64,000 nt of DNA from Cyclaneusma minus (GCA_037179335.1 JAKZHN010000012.1:62001-126000); one strand, 5' to 3'; shown: positions 11,273 to 24,257, counted from the first letter of the stretch. Notes: a model not told the origin generated them from the sequence alone. Numbers and translations are program-made.

Positions 11273-12137
11273 TGTAGTAGATACCAAATACCATCAGAGG
11301 AATCGCTGAGGCTCATGCCAGGAGTTGTCCCAAGGATCCATAGAGCTCCTTACCCAAAGCTCCATCACCACCATAAATACACTCTATTGCCTGCTACCTT
11401 TGTTATTTACCCTTCAAGTGATCACTTATATTCCCCAACTAACACCCGAACTCTGGATATTCCAAGTGACTAGAATTAGTCCAAGACATTAGGCCTAGCT
11501 TATCCCGGAGTTTAAAACTCCAGTCGGGATGTAGATCCCCCTTCTAAAAACTTGACATTGACATTGACATTTGACTCATTGAGTTTATGGTCCCGTATAA
11601 CAGCAAATAAGTCCCTAGACAGTAGATTCTGTGTATGATTTTACCCCTGAGGTCTAGTTCTCGCCGGCTGGCTGTCACGGCTCCGGCCGGACGTAAGCCA
11701 AAACTGGGGGTGAAACGTTATTGAGAAGGAACGAAGGTGGCTGGTCTGCCGGTAACGATTGTCAATGGCTCAAAAATTGATGCGCCTACCTGTTTGAGAA
11801 GTCGTGGGTTCGAACACCGTCGTTACCTCAAACCGTACGGTTGTTGATCTGTGAAGGAGCTGGACGGCTCGCTCTTTGCTAGGTGGCCTGTGCACTTGCA
11901 GCCTCATCAGGCAGCCAAGCGAGGGGCAATTAAAGTGCCCCACCTGCCTCCCACGCCAAAAAGTTACACGAAGCGCGAGGCTGCGCGACTGCCAAAATAT
12001 TCGAACTTCAGAAGTGACTCGACCTCGACCACCGCACTTCGATTCTGTACACCTGCACATCCGCAAATTCGACTCTGCTTCTTCGCCTGCGCGTCCTTCT
12101 TTGCCCTCCCAATCATGGTCGAGGACCAATTTCGAAA
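11273..12137. other. Intergenic region with one tRNA-like segment
   Basis: Contains the 3' end of the lysine-rich gene, AT-richer spacer, a tRNA-like segment at 11,751-11,827 (listed separately) and the leader of the TFIIIC gene. No other gene signal is seen. Confidence 0.45.
11751..11827 (+). ncRNA. tRNA-like segment (pseudo-tRNA or SINE head), identity unresolved
   Basis: A 77-nt stretch begins GGTAACG and ends CGTTACC, a perfect 7-bp acceptor-type stem. Near its 3' side is GGGTTCGAACACC, one base off the pol III B-box consensus, in the right distance from the 3' stem for a T loop; TGGCTCA upstream resembles an A-box. A 5-bp stem TCAAT/ATTGA sits in the D-arm region, but I cannot fold a proper anticodon arm and the T stem has a mismatch. 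There is no TTTT terminator in the next 60 nt. This could be a decayed tRNA, a tRNA-derived repeat or chance. Confidence 0.3.
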
Positions 12138-15100
12138 ATGGCACAGAATTACGACGACCTAGTCCAGTACCTGCTGGGCGAGATCGCCTTCCATGGGCGC
12201 AATGGTGAGTGAGCAAAAGTCGCGACTCTCCATTCCCGCATGGCTCGAACTCTAGTCCCTGCAAGCGCTTTGCCAGTGCAGCGCTGTTTGATATGGCAGC
12301 ATGCAGTTCTAAGTCCGCAGATCTTGGAGCTCATGGACTCGACCCTTCGAACGCCGTCGTGGGCAATCCTGCTTTTTGCAAAGCTGGTCCTTTGGACTCA
12401 CGTGCTACCACCTCGGCCACCACGATATCAACGACCCTTGCTTGGCTGCCCTGGCAAATGGACTGATCGAGCACTGCCTCTGGAACCCTGACTGATCTTT
12501 CGCCTAGGAATTACTGTCGCTGACTTTGTGCAACTTGTCAACAAATTCTACGCCCCACCCCTTGAAGCTGGAGCCCCTCCGGAAAGCTCAAATCCAGCGG
12601 ACGATCGACTTACTTCGCCTGCTCGCGAAGAGCGTGAAGATGATGCCGAGCAATTACCAAAGCCTGCCAGCCCGAAGCCAGCATTTGCCGTCGAACGCTC
12701 AGTCCTAGCAGCTGCCTGGGGCTGGTTCACTGCTCGGTCAGATGTTCTTGTCGGCGAGGACCGCGCCGGTAACCGTCTATCGTTCGACGAGATCGAAGCC
12801 CTTCCTCCGCCACCAGAATTATCCCATCAAGACCAGGCGCAAGAGCCCCAAGCTGCTTCGCCCCCTGCTGTTCTACCAGACTCTGAGGCGGTTCCGTCAT
12901 CGCCAGCCGCTGCTGAGGAGCCCATCATCGACCCACAGCTCTTCGCAACTCCTACTCCGCGGCGAGCTCATCCTCTTGCTACCGTACAGAATGCTAGTTC
13001 GGCAGAGGAGGAAGCTGAGCAGCCGCCACAGGCAACACCGGCCCAAGATGACCCTGCGGCAGATGTAGCGGACAAAACTCCAGCCGACCAGACTCCAGCC
13101 AAGAAAGGAAGACAGCAGAAGAGTGCCAAGAAAGGGACCTACCTCGGCACCATTAAGTACAAGAACCGTCGCATATCAGCGACCTCTATGGACTGTCAGC
13201 CGAGAATTTATCTTACGGAAGAGCGCCTTTGTCGCGAAATCGCAGGTCACCCCATTAACGTCAAGATACTTCCTGCAATGGAATGGGAATTGCTGCTCGT
13301 CGTTGCAATGCATCGTGAGAAAGGCGTACTTCAACCAGAAGCGAGGCGCCTCACGGATCAGGACAAGAGGTCTGTGCCTAAGCGTACGAGCCTGCTGCAT
13401 AAGAAGGGGTACATCGACAAGTGGGAAGTCATAGCGAAGGGTTCGAAAACCTCACACCTCCGGCTCCGGAAGTATGCCAAGGCGAGACCCCCTGAAGAAG
13501 AGTTGGACGATTTAACGGTAGAGGAGTTGACCCGGAATCTTGCCCCTATTCCTGGACACGAGATATGGAGCGGGCCGAATCTCAACCTCACTATGCTAGC
13601 CCGCGCAACCATTACGGTTCTGCGCGCTTGGGGTCTCATGCGATACAATGATATTCACGTCAAACTCGCCATCACGAAAGCCCCGCACACCAAGAAGTTC
13701 TTCGCAAGACTTGTCCGTCAGTTCATTTCCATGGGCGTCGTGCGGCGCACTGGGGCAGTCTTCCCTGGAGAGTCGGCAAAGGTTTGGAAGAACTGTATCA
13801 GGTTCGTACGAGAGCCAACACAGGAGGAGTGGACGCTGTTCGAGCCAAAACCTACCAACCTTGCTAGGAGACCGAAGCCGAAGAAGACGACCACTGCTAC
13901 CCCAGGCGGAGACAATGCATCAACGCCCCGAATCATCCGACGGTCGGCTCCCTCTCAAGTGGAGTACCTGGAGCAACCCTTGGAAGAATTGCCTATCAGC
14001 TCCAGATGGGCCCCTGGAAGGCCCTTTGGAAATATCATTGCTGAGATCGTATCGGAGAGTGGCGCAGCGGGTATCTCTATGGAAGATCTTGTGACACAAC
14101 TGACTGGCAAGACCTCGGGTCGCATGTATGAAAAGCTTGTTCCGGTCTTTCTAGCGGCATACTCTCGCGCTTCGAACCATATCCAACCTGCTATCGTCGC
14201 ACGAGCTCCAGAGAACAGCACCGACTGCCGATTCTACCCAGCTTCTATTGCTCTGACCCCGACCGAACAACAATCTGCCGAATCCAGGCTAGATGATTTC
14301 GGCTTCCCCGTGCTTCCTGCAAGTTCCTTCAAGAGTGCCACTGGTACAGATACAATCAGAGAGATTGCAATTCAAACGGACAAGATAGCGGGAAGCGAGA
14401 AACGATCATCCGGCTTGTACCCCGAAGGTAATGCGAGGAGGGGTCGCCCCCCGAAGAAATCAAACTGGCCGAAGCCTCCTCCGGATCCAGCTCAGCCTCA
14501 GAAACGGCGGGGAAGGCCGCCGAAAATTAGGCCAACTACGGATGGCGTTCCCCAACTGCAACCCGACGAAGACAGCCTCCCCCAGTTGCAGCCGAATGGA
14601 GATGGCGAACAGGCCCAGAATGTACAAAATGTGCAGGACAGTCCCATCGTGGTACTGCCCCCTGGCGCCGACAATCCCACGGGGCGAGCTCTGAGACCTC
14701 GTCTGGGTCCCGTGTCAGATGTCGCGAGGGAGGTCACATTTACTTCCCAAGATGAGCTTGATTGGGGAACTCGTGCGCCCGGCGTGTTTCTTGAACCTCC
14801 TGGATCCAAGAGACAGTTCAACCGCCGAGGTCGACGTCCGAAGAGTATGGTCGTGGTTTTCAGGAGCCCGCGTATCTCATCCCTTAATCTCATTGAGCCA
14901 GAACGTCCCAAGCAGTCGGACGCCGCCATGCCGAGTGCACCTGGTGCATTCCTGCTGGGCGATGTATCGGTGGACACATCACAGCCCAACGGTGCTCAAC
15001 CTGTGAATGTTGAAAACCAGAGTGTTAGAGCTGAGCATGTGCTGGTGGACAACGAGGGTGATTCTGTCATGGTTGATGCTCCTGTTAGCCAACTCGAGAC

Positions 15101-18100
15101 GCCAATCGGCAAAATACAAGGCTTGAATACTGAATCAGCTGCCCGTGAACCTCCTGCAATGCACGGAGATCAAGGTGCCGCACCATCAGCACCATCCGGA
15201 CCTAGCGCAGTCGGAGTCCCTGAACTGGCTGATCAGAGTCTGGCCCAAAGTAGTAAGGAGGTCAGTGGTCACCTGCCCTATGGACAGCTGAACATGTCCA
15301 GCGTACCGGCTTTAGCGAGTGAAAGTCTATTACCGGACATGATGTCAGTTGGTTCACAACAGGAGAGCAATCATCCTGCCAGCCCTCAAACGCCTGTCGC
15401 GCCTTCACCAGCTCCAGGGTTTCAGTCACCCTACACCGCAGTGCCACTCACTAACTCACCGGCTCCCAGCGCACAGACAGGAGCTACTCCCGCTACGGTC
15501 GTTCCAGAGATACATTCGCAGGTACCCGTTACTTACAATGGCACGGTTGGCCAGTTGCGGATAACCAAAGACAAGAAGTGGTTGATGTTTGTCCCTGATG
15601 ACCAGTCTGCAAACGCGAGCCAGTTCAACATCCAAATTTCACATCTCGACAAAGACTTTGGAAAGTCTCCTATGGTGTATAGTGCTGCAGGCGTCCTTGA
15701 GCTGCATATTTGCGTCAAGCAAGCCGACGGCAGCTTGTTCACCTACAAATTCGAGAATACGTTCAACAAGGAAATCCTGGCGCACATCCAGCACATGAGG
15801 CACAGGATCACCATATCGAAGATGCCATCGCTTGCCAATCGTGCCGAAGCCATGGCTCACAGAAACAAGTGTGCCAGAGCCTTCAAATGCGAGAAGTGCG
15901 ACAGTTCATGGAAGAATTACGAAGGTATCAAGTACCATCTGCTCCAGTCCAACACCGAGTGCAATCCCACCTACGTAGAGGAACAAAACAAGCGTAAGGC
16001 AGAGGGTATGACCTCTGGAGATGAATTGCTTGAAGGCAGAAAGAAGAAGGCCAAGAAAGTCAGGTTCGCTGAGGAAATCGATGTAGGCGGAGATGGCGAG
16101 CCTTTATTGGAGCTTGGTGCAGCTGGCAGAGTGAAGCTTCAAGCAAACCAGCGCCCTCCACCAGAGTCATGGGTTATCCCTGAAGCTGGGGAAAAGTCTG
16201 TTGGAGAAGCCCGAGAGAGGCGGAAGAAGAAGAAGAAGAAAAAGTCGAGGAAGCAGAGACAAGCGGAGAGACGCTTGTTGGCCGCTGCTGCCAAAGAGAC
16301 ACAGAATGCACCAGAGGCGCCAGAACAGAATCTGGTCGCTGCAGAACCCATGGATATTGACAATTCGGAAATTCGCGCCAAGTTGTATTCCGATAAGCGC
16401 AAAGAAATCATCATGAGTCTTTTGTCGTTGAATGACGGGGTCTTCCCAGGCGACAGGAGCATATGGTACGCTTTGGCTGGAATATGGTCTCTGTTGCTAC
16501 CCGCAGTACAGATGCCTTCTTCCAGAGAATGTAGGGCGTCGATATTCCAACTGGAGGAAGAGGGCCTTCTTGAGTCGCGCAGATTCCACTACAAGTCATC
16601 CACTCGTGGAACGAAGACCGGGAGAGTTCTGATCAAGAAAGGCATCCGCCTCGAATCCGAAGAAGTCAAAGCCTTGCAGCAACAAATGGCCTATTGCAGA
16701 ACCGATGACTATGTCCCTGCTAAGTTCATTCCTCCCGATCACGTTGTTCTGTCTCTGAATTCCAATCCTCGCGATGGACGGCTTCGGCAGCATTATCAGC
16801 TCAATCGTACAGCTGTTGTGTATGAAGACGACAATACCGTTGAAGTACTTGATGCTCCATGGTACGCGGAAGCAGCTGCAGAATACAGGAGGGAAGAGGG
16901 CTTCAGAAGCGGTCGTGCTACCAAACTTTTCCTGCCTCGAGCGGATCAAGACTCTTTGACTGAAGAGGAAGACTCTAGCTATGACGATACCCTAGGACAT
17001 ACATCCAAACGCTCTTCCAGGAAGAGACGCAGATCAGGACCAAAGAAGCCTTATCAGTCCCGCCAAGTCAAATCTGACAATTCCGGGACCTGGGATAAAG
17101 CCCCGACGCTGCTGCCAAATCCAGAGACAGGGGCGTGGGACCAGAAGCCTCTTCGTGTGAGAAAGGGGACCAGGATGGCGCCCAAGCTATCCAGAATGCC
17201 TGAGCCGGTCACATTGATGCAGACTATGGACAACCCAGCTTGGCATTTCCATCCATACGGACATGGTGTACACCCTATCTATGCTAGGCCATCTCGGAGG
17301 GTTGCAGGCGTCGGCACTGACCTGTTTGGACCGTATTTCAAGAGGCACACAGAGAGTCATCGCCCAATCATCACCCCTGCGCTTGGAAAGGGAAGATTCG
17401 GGCCAATGCCAATGAGCCGAAGACTTTCTGCAGGATACAACGCTGCGTCATACAGACCCTCACCGTCAAAGAAAAGAAAGGTCCACTTTGTTGAGGATGG
17501 GGCTCCAAGGAAGCGACGCCGTAGGAACCCGTATATCCTTCCTACTGCTCCTGTTCGCAAAGTTGCTTGGAAGTCGGCAACAAAAGCTCCCCCGGCGTTC
17601 ACCTTTCTTGAACCGAATACAGAACTCTACGATGAGACTGTACCAGGTGCAGCTGGCAACGACTTGGCCGGCTCACCCGAGCAGCGATCAGGAGAGCGGC
17701 CAAGCGAGTATGGTTACAAAATCCAATGGGTGCAACCGGCAGTCATCCGTGGAGGCGAGAACAACGGCACTTGGCAAAATCTCGATGACAAGACCTTCGG
17801 CTCCGGATCATTGACCATGGATGGTTGGCTCCCATCGACTCAATGGTTCTTGTTTGAAACACTTCCTACTAGTTTAGCGGAGATCCAGTCGAAAATACCG
17901 GGCGTCTCAATTCAGCCGGACAAGTACGACAATCCAGGTTATGTCAAGTTCGTCAAAAGTGTTGATGCTGTAGCAAGGTGGGAGCAAGGCAAAGGCATGT
18001 CACAACTGTTGTCAGGCAGTATTGCTCCGCACTACCGCTTCATCCACCACGACGGACCACGCGTGAACTGTGGTCCTCTTCGCACCCGCTACATGGGTAA

Positions 18101-19793
18101 GAACCAGCACTCACTGGAGAATCCTCCTGCTGCTGTGGAAGTCGAGGTTGAGGACGATAACTTGGTATCATCCGATGGACACGTTCGGAAAAAGAGGCGT
18201 ACAGCAAGGGTCTACTTCGGCACCAGGAATATGCTTCCCCCTGGCCACAAGGCAGAACAAAGCGCATACACTACACGCCGTGTGACAGCACTGGCAACTG
18301 ACCTTGAAGGTATCATTGGCAACGGCGAGAACCAGATTCCTGCGGATGAGCTGAACGTCGAAATTTCCCACCTTCGGGAGCCCAACGAACCACGAAAACG
18401 TACCAAAGATGCTGCCATGGATGCTGACCTGGAAACTCGCTTTATGGTCGCAGTGGTTGTTCAAATGACGCTTACTGGGGGCTTGAAGAAGAACATCGAT
18501 TGGGTTCTCCTTGGTGGAATGTTTCCGCAATTTACCATTCACTTTATGCAGAGGAGATGGACACCCAAGTACCAGCATCGTAGAGCCTACGTTGAGAAGT
18601 TGACTGCCACTTTTCAGGAGAAGTTCATTGATGCGTATCAGAATGGCGAGGTCGATCCCATCGATTACGACAATCTTCTTGGCTACAACTGGAACAAACT
18701 GGTCGATTGGGCCGTCGAGAATATCGCCAAGAAGTTTGATCAGGAAGAAAAGCCTACTCTTCCGGCTTCTCGAAACGAGCTGTACACTGTGTACAACAAG
18801 AAACCTGATCCCGGCCAGAAGCATCCACAAGCTTGGCATGACTCATGGTTCGTTCTCTCTGGCCCTTCGGTCCGCACGCGCTGCAATGCAGCATCAGCTG
18901 TTAGTGGCGCAATTCTTCACAAGGAGGACAAGCCTGCCATCAATAATGAGTTTGCTCAGATTGTGCGAACCCATGTTCGGGCAAACAGCTTGATGCCTCA
19001 AGGCAGATGGACGATGGAAATTGCCATGACAAAACTCACTCGCTTCGGTGAAGACGCGTTACAGCATGCGGTCGGCGAGCTTCTCGCTAGCAAGACTCTC
19101 AGACACAAGAAGAAAGGAAAGATTGTGGACGGCAGCGCTTATGAGCCATCTGAAGCCTTCCACCTGTCTTTCAAGAGACAGCACCTGAAGTTCCCTCAGC
19201 TCAAACACGCTGCCAGATACAAGCAGTATCTCGATGAGGCATTCAGGAAGGGCGAGAAAGTTGATGTGCAATGGATCGCAGATGAGGGCTCCGTGCTGGC
19301 GAGCGCCAACTTGCAGGCATACAAGCGGGTCAAGAAGAATCTGCTCGACGTCTGCATGGACAAGTTTGGCTTGAATGACAAAGATTACCAGATGCGCAAG
19401 ATGCCGAAAGAGAGACTGCGTAACAAGCTGGATATCGAGCCCACGGAGCACTATCTGTACAACGAAGACATCTCTATGGTGCAGAAGGTCCGCGCCAACC
19501 CCTTCCCACGCGATCCCAAGGGTGTCAAGCTTCCGGTGTGGATTGGTCTGGATGACAAGGTGCTTTCTGATTTGTGGCAGAAGGTCGTGGGTGCGATCCT
19601 GGGCTTGGTGGCGATGCGCGATGGCATTGTAATCAAAGAGCTGCATCGCATCCTTGCAGTCGCGATGGAGGAGTGGGAGATCCAGGTCGCATTGGACTGG
19701 ATGGTGGAGGTTGAATTGCTGAAGCCGACGGCGGGTGTTGTGGAGGGCTACAGCGCAGCTGAATGGTGGTGGTTGGTGGGCGGTTTGCTTTAG
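12138..19793 (+). CDS. TFC3: TFIIIC B-block-binding subunit (tau138/Tfc3-like)
   Basis: Exon 1 (12138-12204) encodes the start of the protein (MAQNYDDLVQYLLGEIAFHG). A 303-nt intron (GTGAGT donor, GCCTAG acceptor) joins it to exon 2 (12508-19793), giving 2,450 residues. The largest TFIIIC subunit recognises the B-box inside tRNA genes for RNA polymerase III. Features in order: an N-terminal winged-helix-like region; the B-block domain near residue 270 (NVKILPAMEWELLLVV); AT-hook motifs near residues 666, 687 and 797 (RRGRPPK, KRRGRPPK, RRGRRPK); a C2H2-like finger near residue 1147 (AFKCEKCDSSW, then H and C further on) as in other fungal members; a Lys-rich patch near 1255; further winged-helix regions toward the C-terminus, which ends in a Trp-rich AEWWWLVGGLL. 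The single 7.3-kb exon is typical of this gene. The symbol is by family, not orthology proof. Intron 1 is unusually long for this window. Confidence 0.88.
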
Positions 19794-21022
19794 GGGCATC
19801 TGCATTATTCATTCAAGCGAGGAGTTACTGGAAGGCCGGCGAGCATTGCATTGGGCTGGCGTGTTTTGGCTTCGGAATTGTGTATCAACAAGGGGGGGTT
19901 GTAAGATATGATGGGAGATCTGGAGGCAAGGCGATCAAAATCGCACACATCGGCTTCTACATGCTGCCAGCATCGGAAGTTCGGAACTGCTATTTACTAG
20001 CTTCATCCACAGTTTCTACGCTCAAATACCAAAAAGACATTGAGTCTTGTTAGCTAGACATAGAAATTCATCGGAAAATTGTACATTGCTTTCTTCATGA
20101 GTGTGAGTGATTCGTGAGGCTTTCGGCTCTTCGAGTGCGTTCGTTCGCAGCTTGAGCTCTCTCTGGCACTCTGCTCGTTCATCAAGTCTATGCCGGAATA
20201 CCAGCAAGCCTTAGGTATCTGGCCAGTTGAAATGAAGAGCTTCTACCGCTCTACACGTACTACATGTATCTACGCCACACTGGAGCTTTATCGGCGCCCT
20301 GACCGTCCAGCTTATAGTGGAGACAAGGATGTGGGTCGGTATCTTGACGATCAACTTGACGATCATTATGCACGTATACATGTAATCGAGAAACACGTTG
20401 GTCTGGCGTTATTTGCTTGGATTACAGACTGGCGACGATCCAAGTAGAACTTGCATTTTAGACTGCTGGCAAGAGTAAGAAGCAGGTAAAAAAAAAGATG
20501 ATTATTTCTTGAGCCAAGCTCTCTACCTTATGTTCACATGCTTCTAGAACACGGCCCCGGCTGGATGGACTGCATGCTGCAAGGATGCGGCGGCGAGCCA
20601 ATCAAGCGGTAAGCACCTGCATGGTACCTGAACGACCTCCCTCATTCTGAATAGCTTCGCTGAGCGCCATCTACAATGCATCAATCACATCACCCAGCAG
20701 CTTCCAACTCCGCTCCCCTCGTCCCAGCGCCCGGGGCGACTAGGACAGAAACAATGCGGGCTCCGGGGCGAAGAACCTTGATATCATCATATCACGCACC
20801 CAACTCCCCTGTTCAGCAACCCGGTTTGGCTTCCCGCAAATATTTCTTATCCAATGCAAGTTACCCTGCGAATACACGTGCCTTTCTTGTACAACATCCA
20901 CCTTGCTATCTAGCCATGCTCCACTGCGTCATGTATAAAAGCCCCGGCCCAGCTCCTGAACAGCACCGTGTCGTTGACCCAGCGCCATCAACCCCTCTCA
21001 TCTTCCCCCTCAACCCACCAAG
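19794..21022. other. Intergenic region, promoter of the acid phosphatase
   Basis: 3' end of the TFIIIC gene, then about 1.1 kb with no supported gene. A short open frame at 20190-20447 has no domain and was not called. A TATA box lies at 20934-20940. Confidence 0.45.
20934..20940 (+). promoter_or_regulatory. TATA box of the acid phosphatase gene
   Basis: TATAAAA about 89 nt upstream of the phosphatase ATG at 21023, followed by a C-rich, ATG-free leader. Confidence 0.6.
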
Positions 21023-23431
21023 ATGAAAGCATCTCCAGCTTCCCTGGCGACGACAGCCCTTTTCGCCCTTGCCTTTAAAGGCGCCAAAGCCGCACCAACC
21101 GTCGACAATCGGTTTCCCTACACCGGTCCTGCTGTTCCTATCGGTGACTGGGTTGACAACACGGTCAATGGAAATGGCAAAGGTTTTCCAAGGCTTGTGG
21201 AGGCTCCGGCTGTGAAGCCAGCTGCTGACAATGTTACGAATAATGTCAACGTGGTTGCGTTGTCGTATATTCCGCAGGGAGTTAATATTCACTATCAGAC
21301 GCCATTTGGGTTGGGGAGGGTGCCGGAGGTGATTTGGGGGACAGAGCCGGGGAGGCTTAATCAGACGGCGAAGGGGTATTCTCATACGTATGTGCCTTTT
21401 CGTTCTTGTTGTTTTTGTGTTTTAGTAGTAAGAAGGGACGATATACAAACATTTTGCTGCAATTTATGGGTTTCCAATCCCTCGTTTCATTCCCTTCTTG
21501 TGCTAGAGGCGTTACGCGTAGTTAACCTTCCTTTCATCAATTTCACTTTCTTGATTTGCAATGTCGTTGGAACACTGTCCAGCTGTGCTTATTGCAGATA
21601 CCTCTCTCAGTCTCACGATTTCGTCTCCTAGAATAACGAAAAGTAAAGCAATGCGCTGACTGAACTCAGTTATGACCGGACTCCTCCTTGCAGCATGGTA
21701 GCAGTGACCCAATGCAGTCAATTCTTCCATGAAGTCCAGATCGACGGGCTGGAAGCAGACACCACATACTACTACAAAATTCCCGCCGCCAACGGCACCA
21801 CAGCCTCAGATGTCTTAAGCTTTACCACAGCCCGCGCCGCCGGAGACAATAAAGGCTTCACTATGGTAGTAGTCGGCGACATGGGCTACACAAACGCCAT
21901 GGGAACCTACAAGCAGCTCCTCCGCGCCGTAGACGCCGGCGCCTCCTTCATCTGGCACGGCGGCGACCTCAGCTACGCCGACGACTGGTACTCCGGAATC
22001 CTCCCCTGTGCATCCGACTGGCCTGTTTGCTACAACGGTACCTCAACCGAGCTTCCTACCGGCATCGTTCCCGACTTTTACAAGACTCCTCTTCCAGAAG
22101 GAGAGGTTGCAAATCAGGGAGGTCCGATGGGTGGCGATATGAGCGTGCTGTACGAGTCGAATTGGGATCTGTGGCAGCAGTGGCTTACGAATATTACTGC
22201 TAAGGTTCCTTATATGGCCCTGCCGGGGAATCACGATATTACCTGTGCGGAATTTGATGGGCCGGGTAATCCGCTGACGGCTTATTTGGATAATGATGAG
22301 GTTAATGGGACGGCTTCCGAAGATAGTCTGACGTACTACACTTGCCCTCCGTCACAAAGGTATGAGACAAAGCTATTCCGTCACAATTACTCGTATTCGG
22401 ATTTTCCCCAGTCATTTGGATTTATTTCTCCTAAGCACTTGTTTTTATTTTAGTCACTTGGACTTCCCGCATTTCTTGGATTTCTCCTAGCTACTCGGAT
22501 TTCTCCTAGCTACTCGGATTTCTCCTAATTGTTTGTATTTCTTCTACGTTTTCATGCGACCTGACTCCTCCCAGGAGGATCCCTCAACCAGAATTTGCTA
22601 ACAACGCCAAACAGAAACTTCACAGCCTTCCAAAACCGCTTCCGCATGCCCGGAAACGAAACCGGCGGCGTCGGCAACTTCTGGTACTCCTTCGACTACG
22701 GCCTCGCCCACTTCATCTCTCTCAATGGCGAGACCGACTACGCCTACAGTCCCCAATGGCCCTTCGCCCGCGACTCTGCAGACGGTCTGCCATCAGAAAA
22801 CGAGACCTACGTCACCGACAGCGGCCCCATGGGTTTTGTTGGAAATTATAGTGATACTAAGACTTATGAGCAATATCAGTGGCTTGTGAAAGATCTTGCT
22901 AGTGTCAACCGGACCGAGACGCCTTGGATTATCGCTATGTCCCATCGTCCGATGTATAGCTCGCAAACTTCTTCTTACCAGGCTGATATCAGAGATGCTT
23001 TTGAAGACGTGTTGCTGGAAGCTGGTGTTGATGTTTATCTTGCTGGTCATATTCATTGGTACGAACGTATGTGGCCTATGACTGGAGATGGTGAGATTGA
23101 CTCTGCATCCATTGTCGATAATAACACCTACTACACGAATCCTGGTGTTTCCATGACGCACATTATCAACGGCAATGCGGGGAACGTTGAAAGCCATAGC
23201 ACGCTGGATGACGGCGAGGCGGTGTCGAATATAACTGCTCTGTTGGACTTCACGCATTATGGCATGAACAAGATCCAGGTGTTCAATGAGTCGGTTCTTC
23301 AGTTTACCTTTGTGGAGGGAGGGAATGGCACGGTTGGGGATACGCTGACGTTGTTAAAGTCGCCGAATGCCACGACGACGGGGTCGAACTATACAATGGC
23401 TAGTAGCAAGAGGCTGCGCATGTTAGAATAG
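21023..23431 (+). CDS. Secreted purple acid phosphatase (metallophosphoesterase)
   Basis: Exons 21023-21387, 21670-22359 and 22615-23431 give 623 residues. Residues 1-23 are a signal peptide (MKASPASLATTALFALAFKG then AKA). An N-terminal fibronectin-like domain (about residues 75-180) precedes the catalytic domain. All five metal-binding blocks of purple acid phosphatases are present: GDMG (D192), GDLSYAD (D221, Y224), GNHD (N309, H310), SHRP (H462) and GHIHWYER (H497, H499). There are many N-glycosylation sequons. It should release phosphate from organic esters outside the cell. The two introns (282 and 255 nt) are several times longer than the usual 50-70 nt here, and intron 2 carries a tandem repeat. 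The start is fixed by the signal peptide and the TATA box 89 nt upstream. Confidence 0.93.
22440..22550 (+). repeat. Tandem repeat inside intron 2 of the acid phosphatase
   Basis: The word CTACTCGGATTTCTCCTAG occurs in near-identical tandem copies (period about 19 nt), flanked by more degenerate units such as CACTTGGACTTCCC and CTTGGATTTCTCC. Related words occur at 5835-5935 and 33270-33370. Confidence 0.65.
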
Positions 23432-24110
23432 ACTAGAAGAGATCTCGGACTCGGAGTCTGTAGTCGTAGACAAAAGTTATTCTTCTCTTCATGCAACCAT
23501 TTCTTGATCACGAGCCACATCCCGTGATCTCCCAGGTTCTTTCCAAGCAATTGCATTGTGCACAAACCGCCTACCTGGTAGCCAGACACGTTGACAGTCA
23601 ACATGTCTTCTCCCATCTCATCTCTCGTCAAAAGTTCTTCCAACAACCACGATGCTCGCTCGCCAGATTTGTACAATAACGCACAGGGAAAGGAGAAGAC
23701 CTGAGGTGAGTGAGGGAAAAAAAAGGAGGAGCAAAAGATAGAAGTGAACCTAGCGGTAAGCGGGAACAGAAACCACGCGGACAACCTTTCACTCCACTGC
23801 GCTGTAGGTACTATACTGGCAAACACATAAAACCAGCTGGGAGGCCACACCATACTACAATTTTCGCTGATCATCAAGCTACCCTGATTCATCTTCTCAT
23901 ACAAGTTCTCCAGCAATTGCGCTCCATATAGCAAACCACTTCGGCGGGTACTTTCGTGCTTTTTCACTCTATTCCCCACCCTCTGACGACAGCCTCTCTC
24001 TCTCCACCCATCCACCACCTCTATCACAAATCACGAATCTCAGCAAAGCGGATACTTCTCATCAATCTTCGTAGCAACAACATGTCTCGGGGCCGGTGTG
24101 TTGCAAAACA
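23432..24110. other. Intergenic region, no gene seen
   Basis: Lies between the convergent acid phosphatase and the small minus-strand gene. Overlapping open frames on both strands have no recognisable domain. Confidence 0.45.
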
Positions 24111-24257
24111 TTAATGCTTCCTCTGGGTATGCTTGTGGCCGCATACGTTGGAATAGTAGCTGTAGATGCCGCAGGTGCAGCGGTTGGGATTCGAGTCATC
24201 ATGGACTAGCTGGTTTGGCAGGTCTTTGTCGATGTCGGCTGAGGGGATGGTTGCCAT
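24111..24257 (-). CDS. Possible small Cys/His protein
   Basis: A 48-residue frame, start at 24257, ending near the word CGHKHTQRKH. It contains CTCGIYSYYSNVCGHKH, a spacing (C-x-C-x8-C-x-H-x-H) that could bind a metal. The frame is open further upstream on the minus strand (to 24557), but that part is low-complexity Pro/Ser sequence, so I prefer the internal ATG. I do not recognise a family. It might be a terminal exon of a longer gene or a chance frame; its isolation between two spacers gives no help. Confidence 0.3.
   Translation of the reverse strand: MATIPSADIDKDLPNQLVHDDSNPNRCTCGIYSYYSNVCGHKHTQRKH

Noticed and set aside
10519..11287. Minus-strand open frames opposite the lysine-rich gene
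   Set aside because: Antisense images (Phe/Leu/Ser-rich) of Lys/Glu codons.
20190..20447. 85-residue open frame between TFIIIC and the phosphatase
   Set aside because: No domain, no homolog recognised, and an overlapping frame on the other strand; probably chance.
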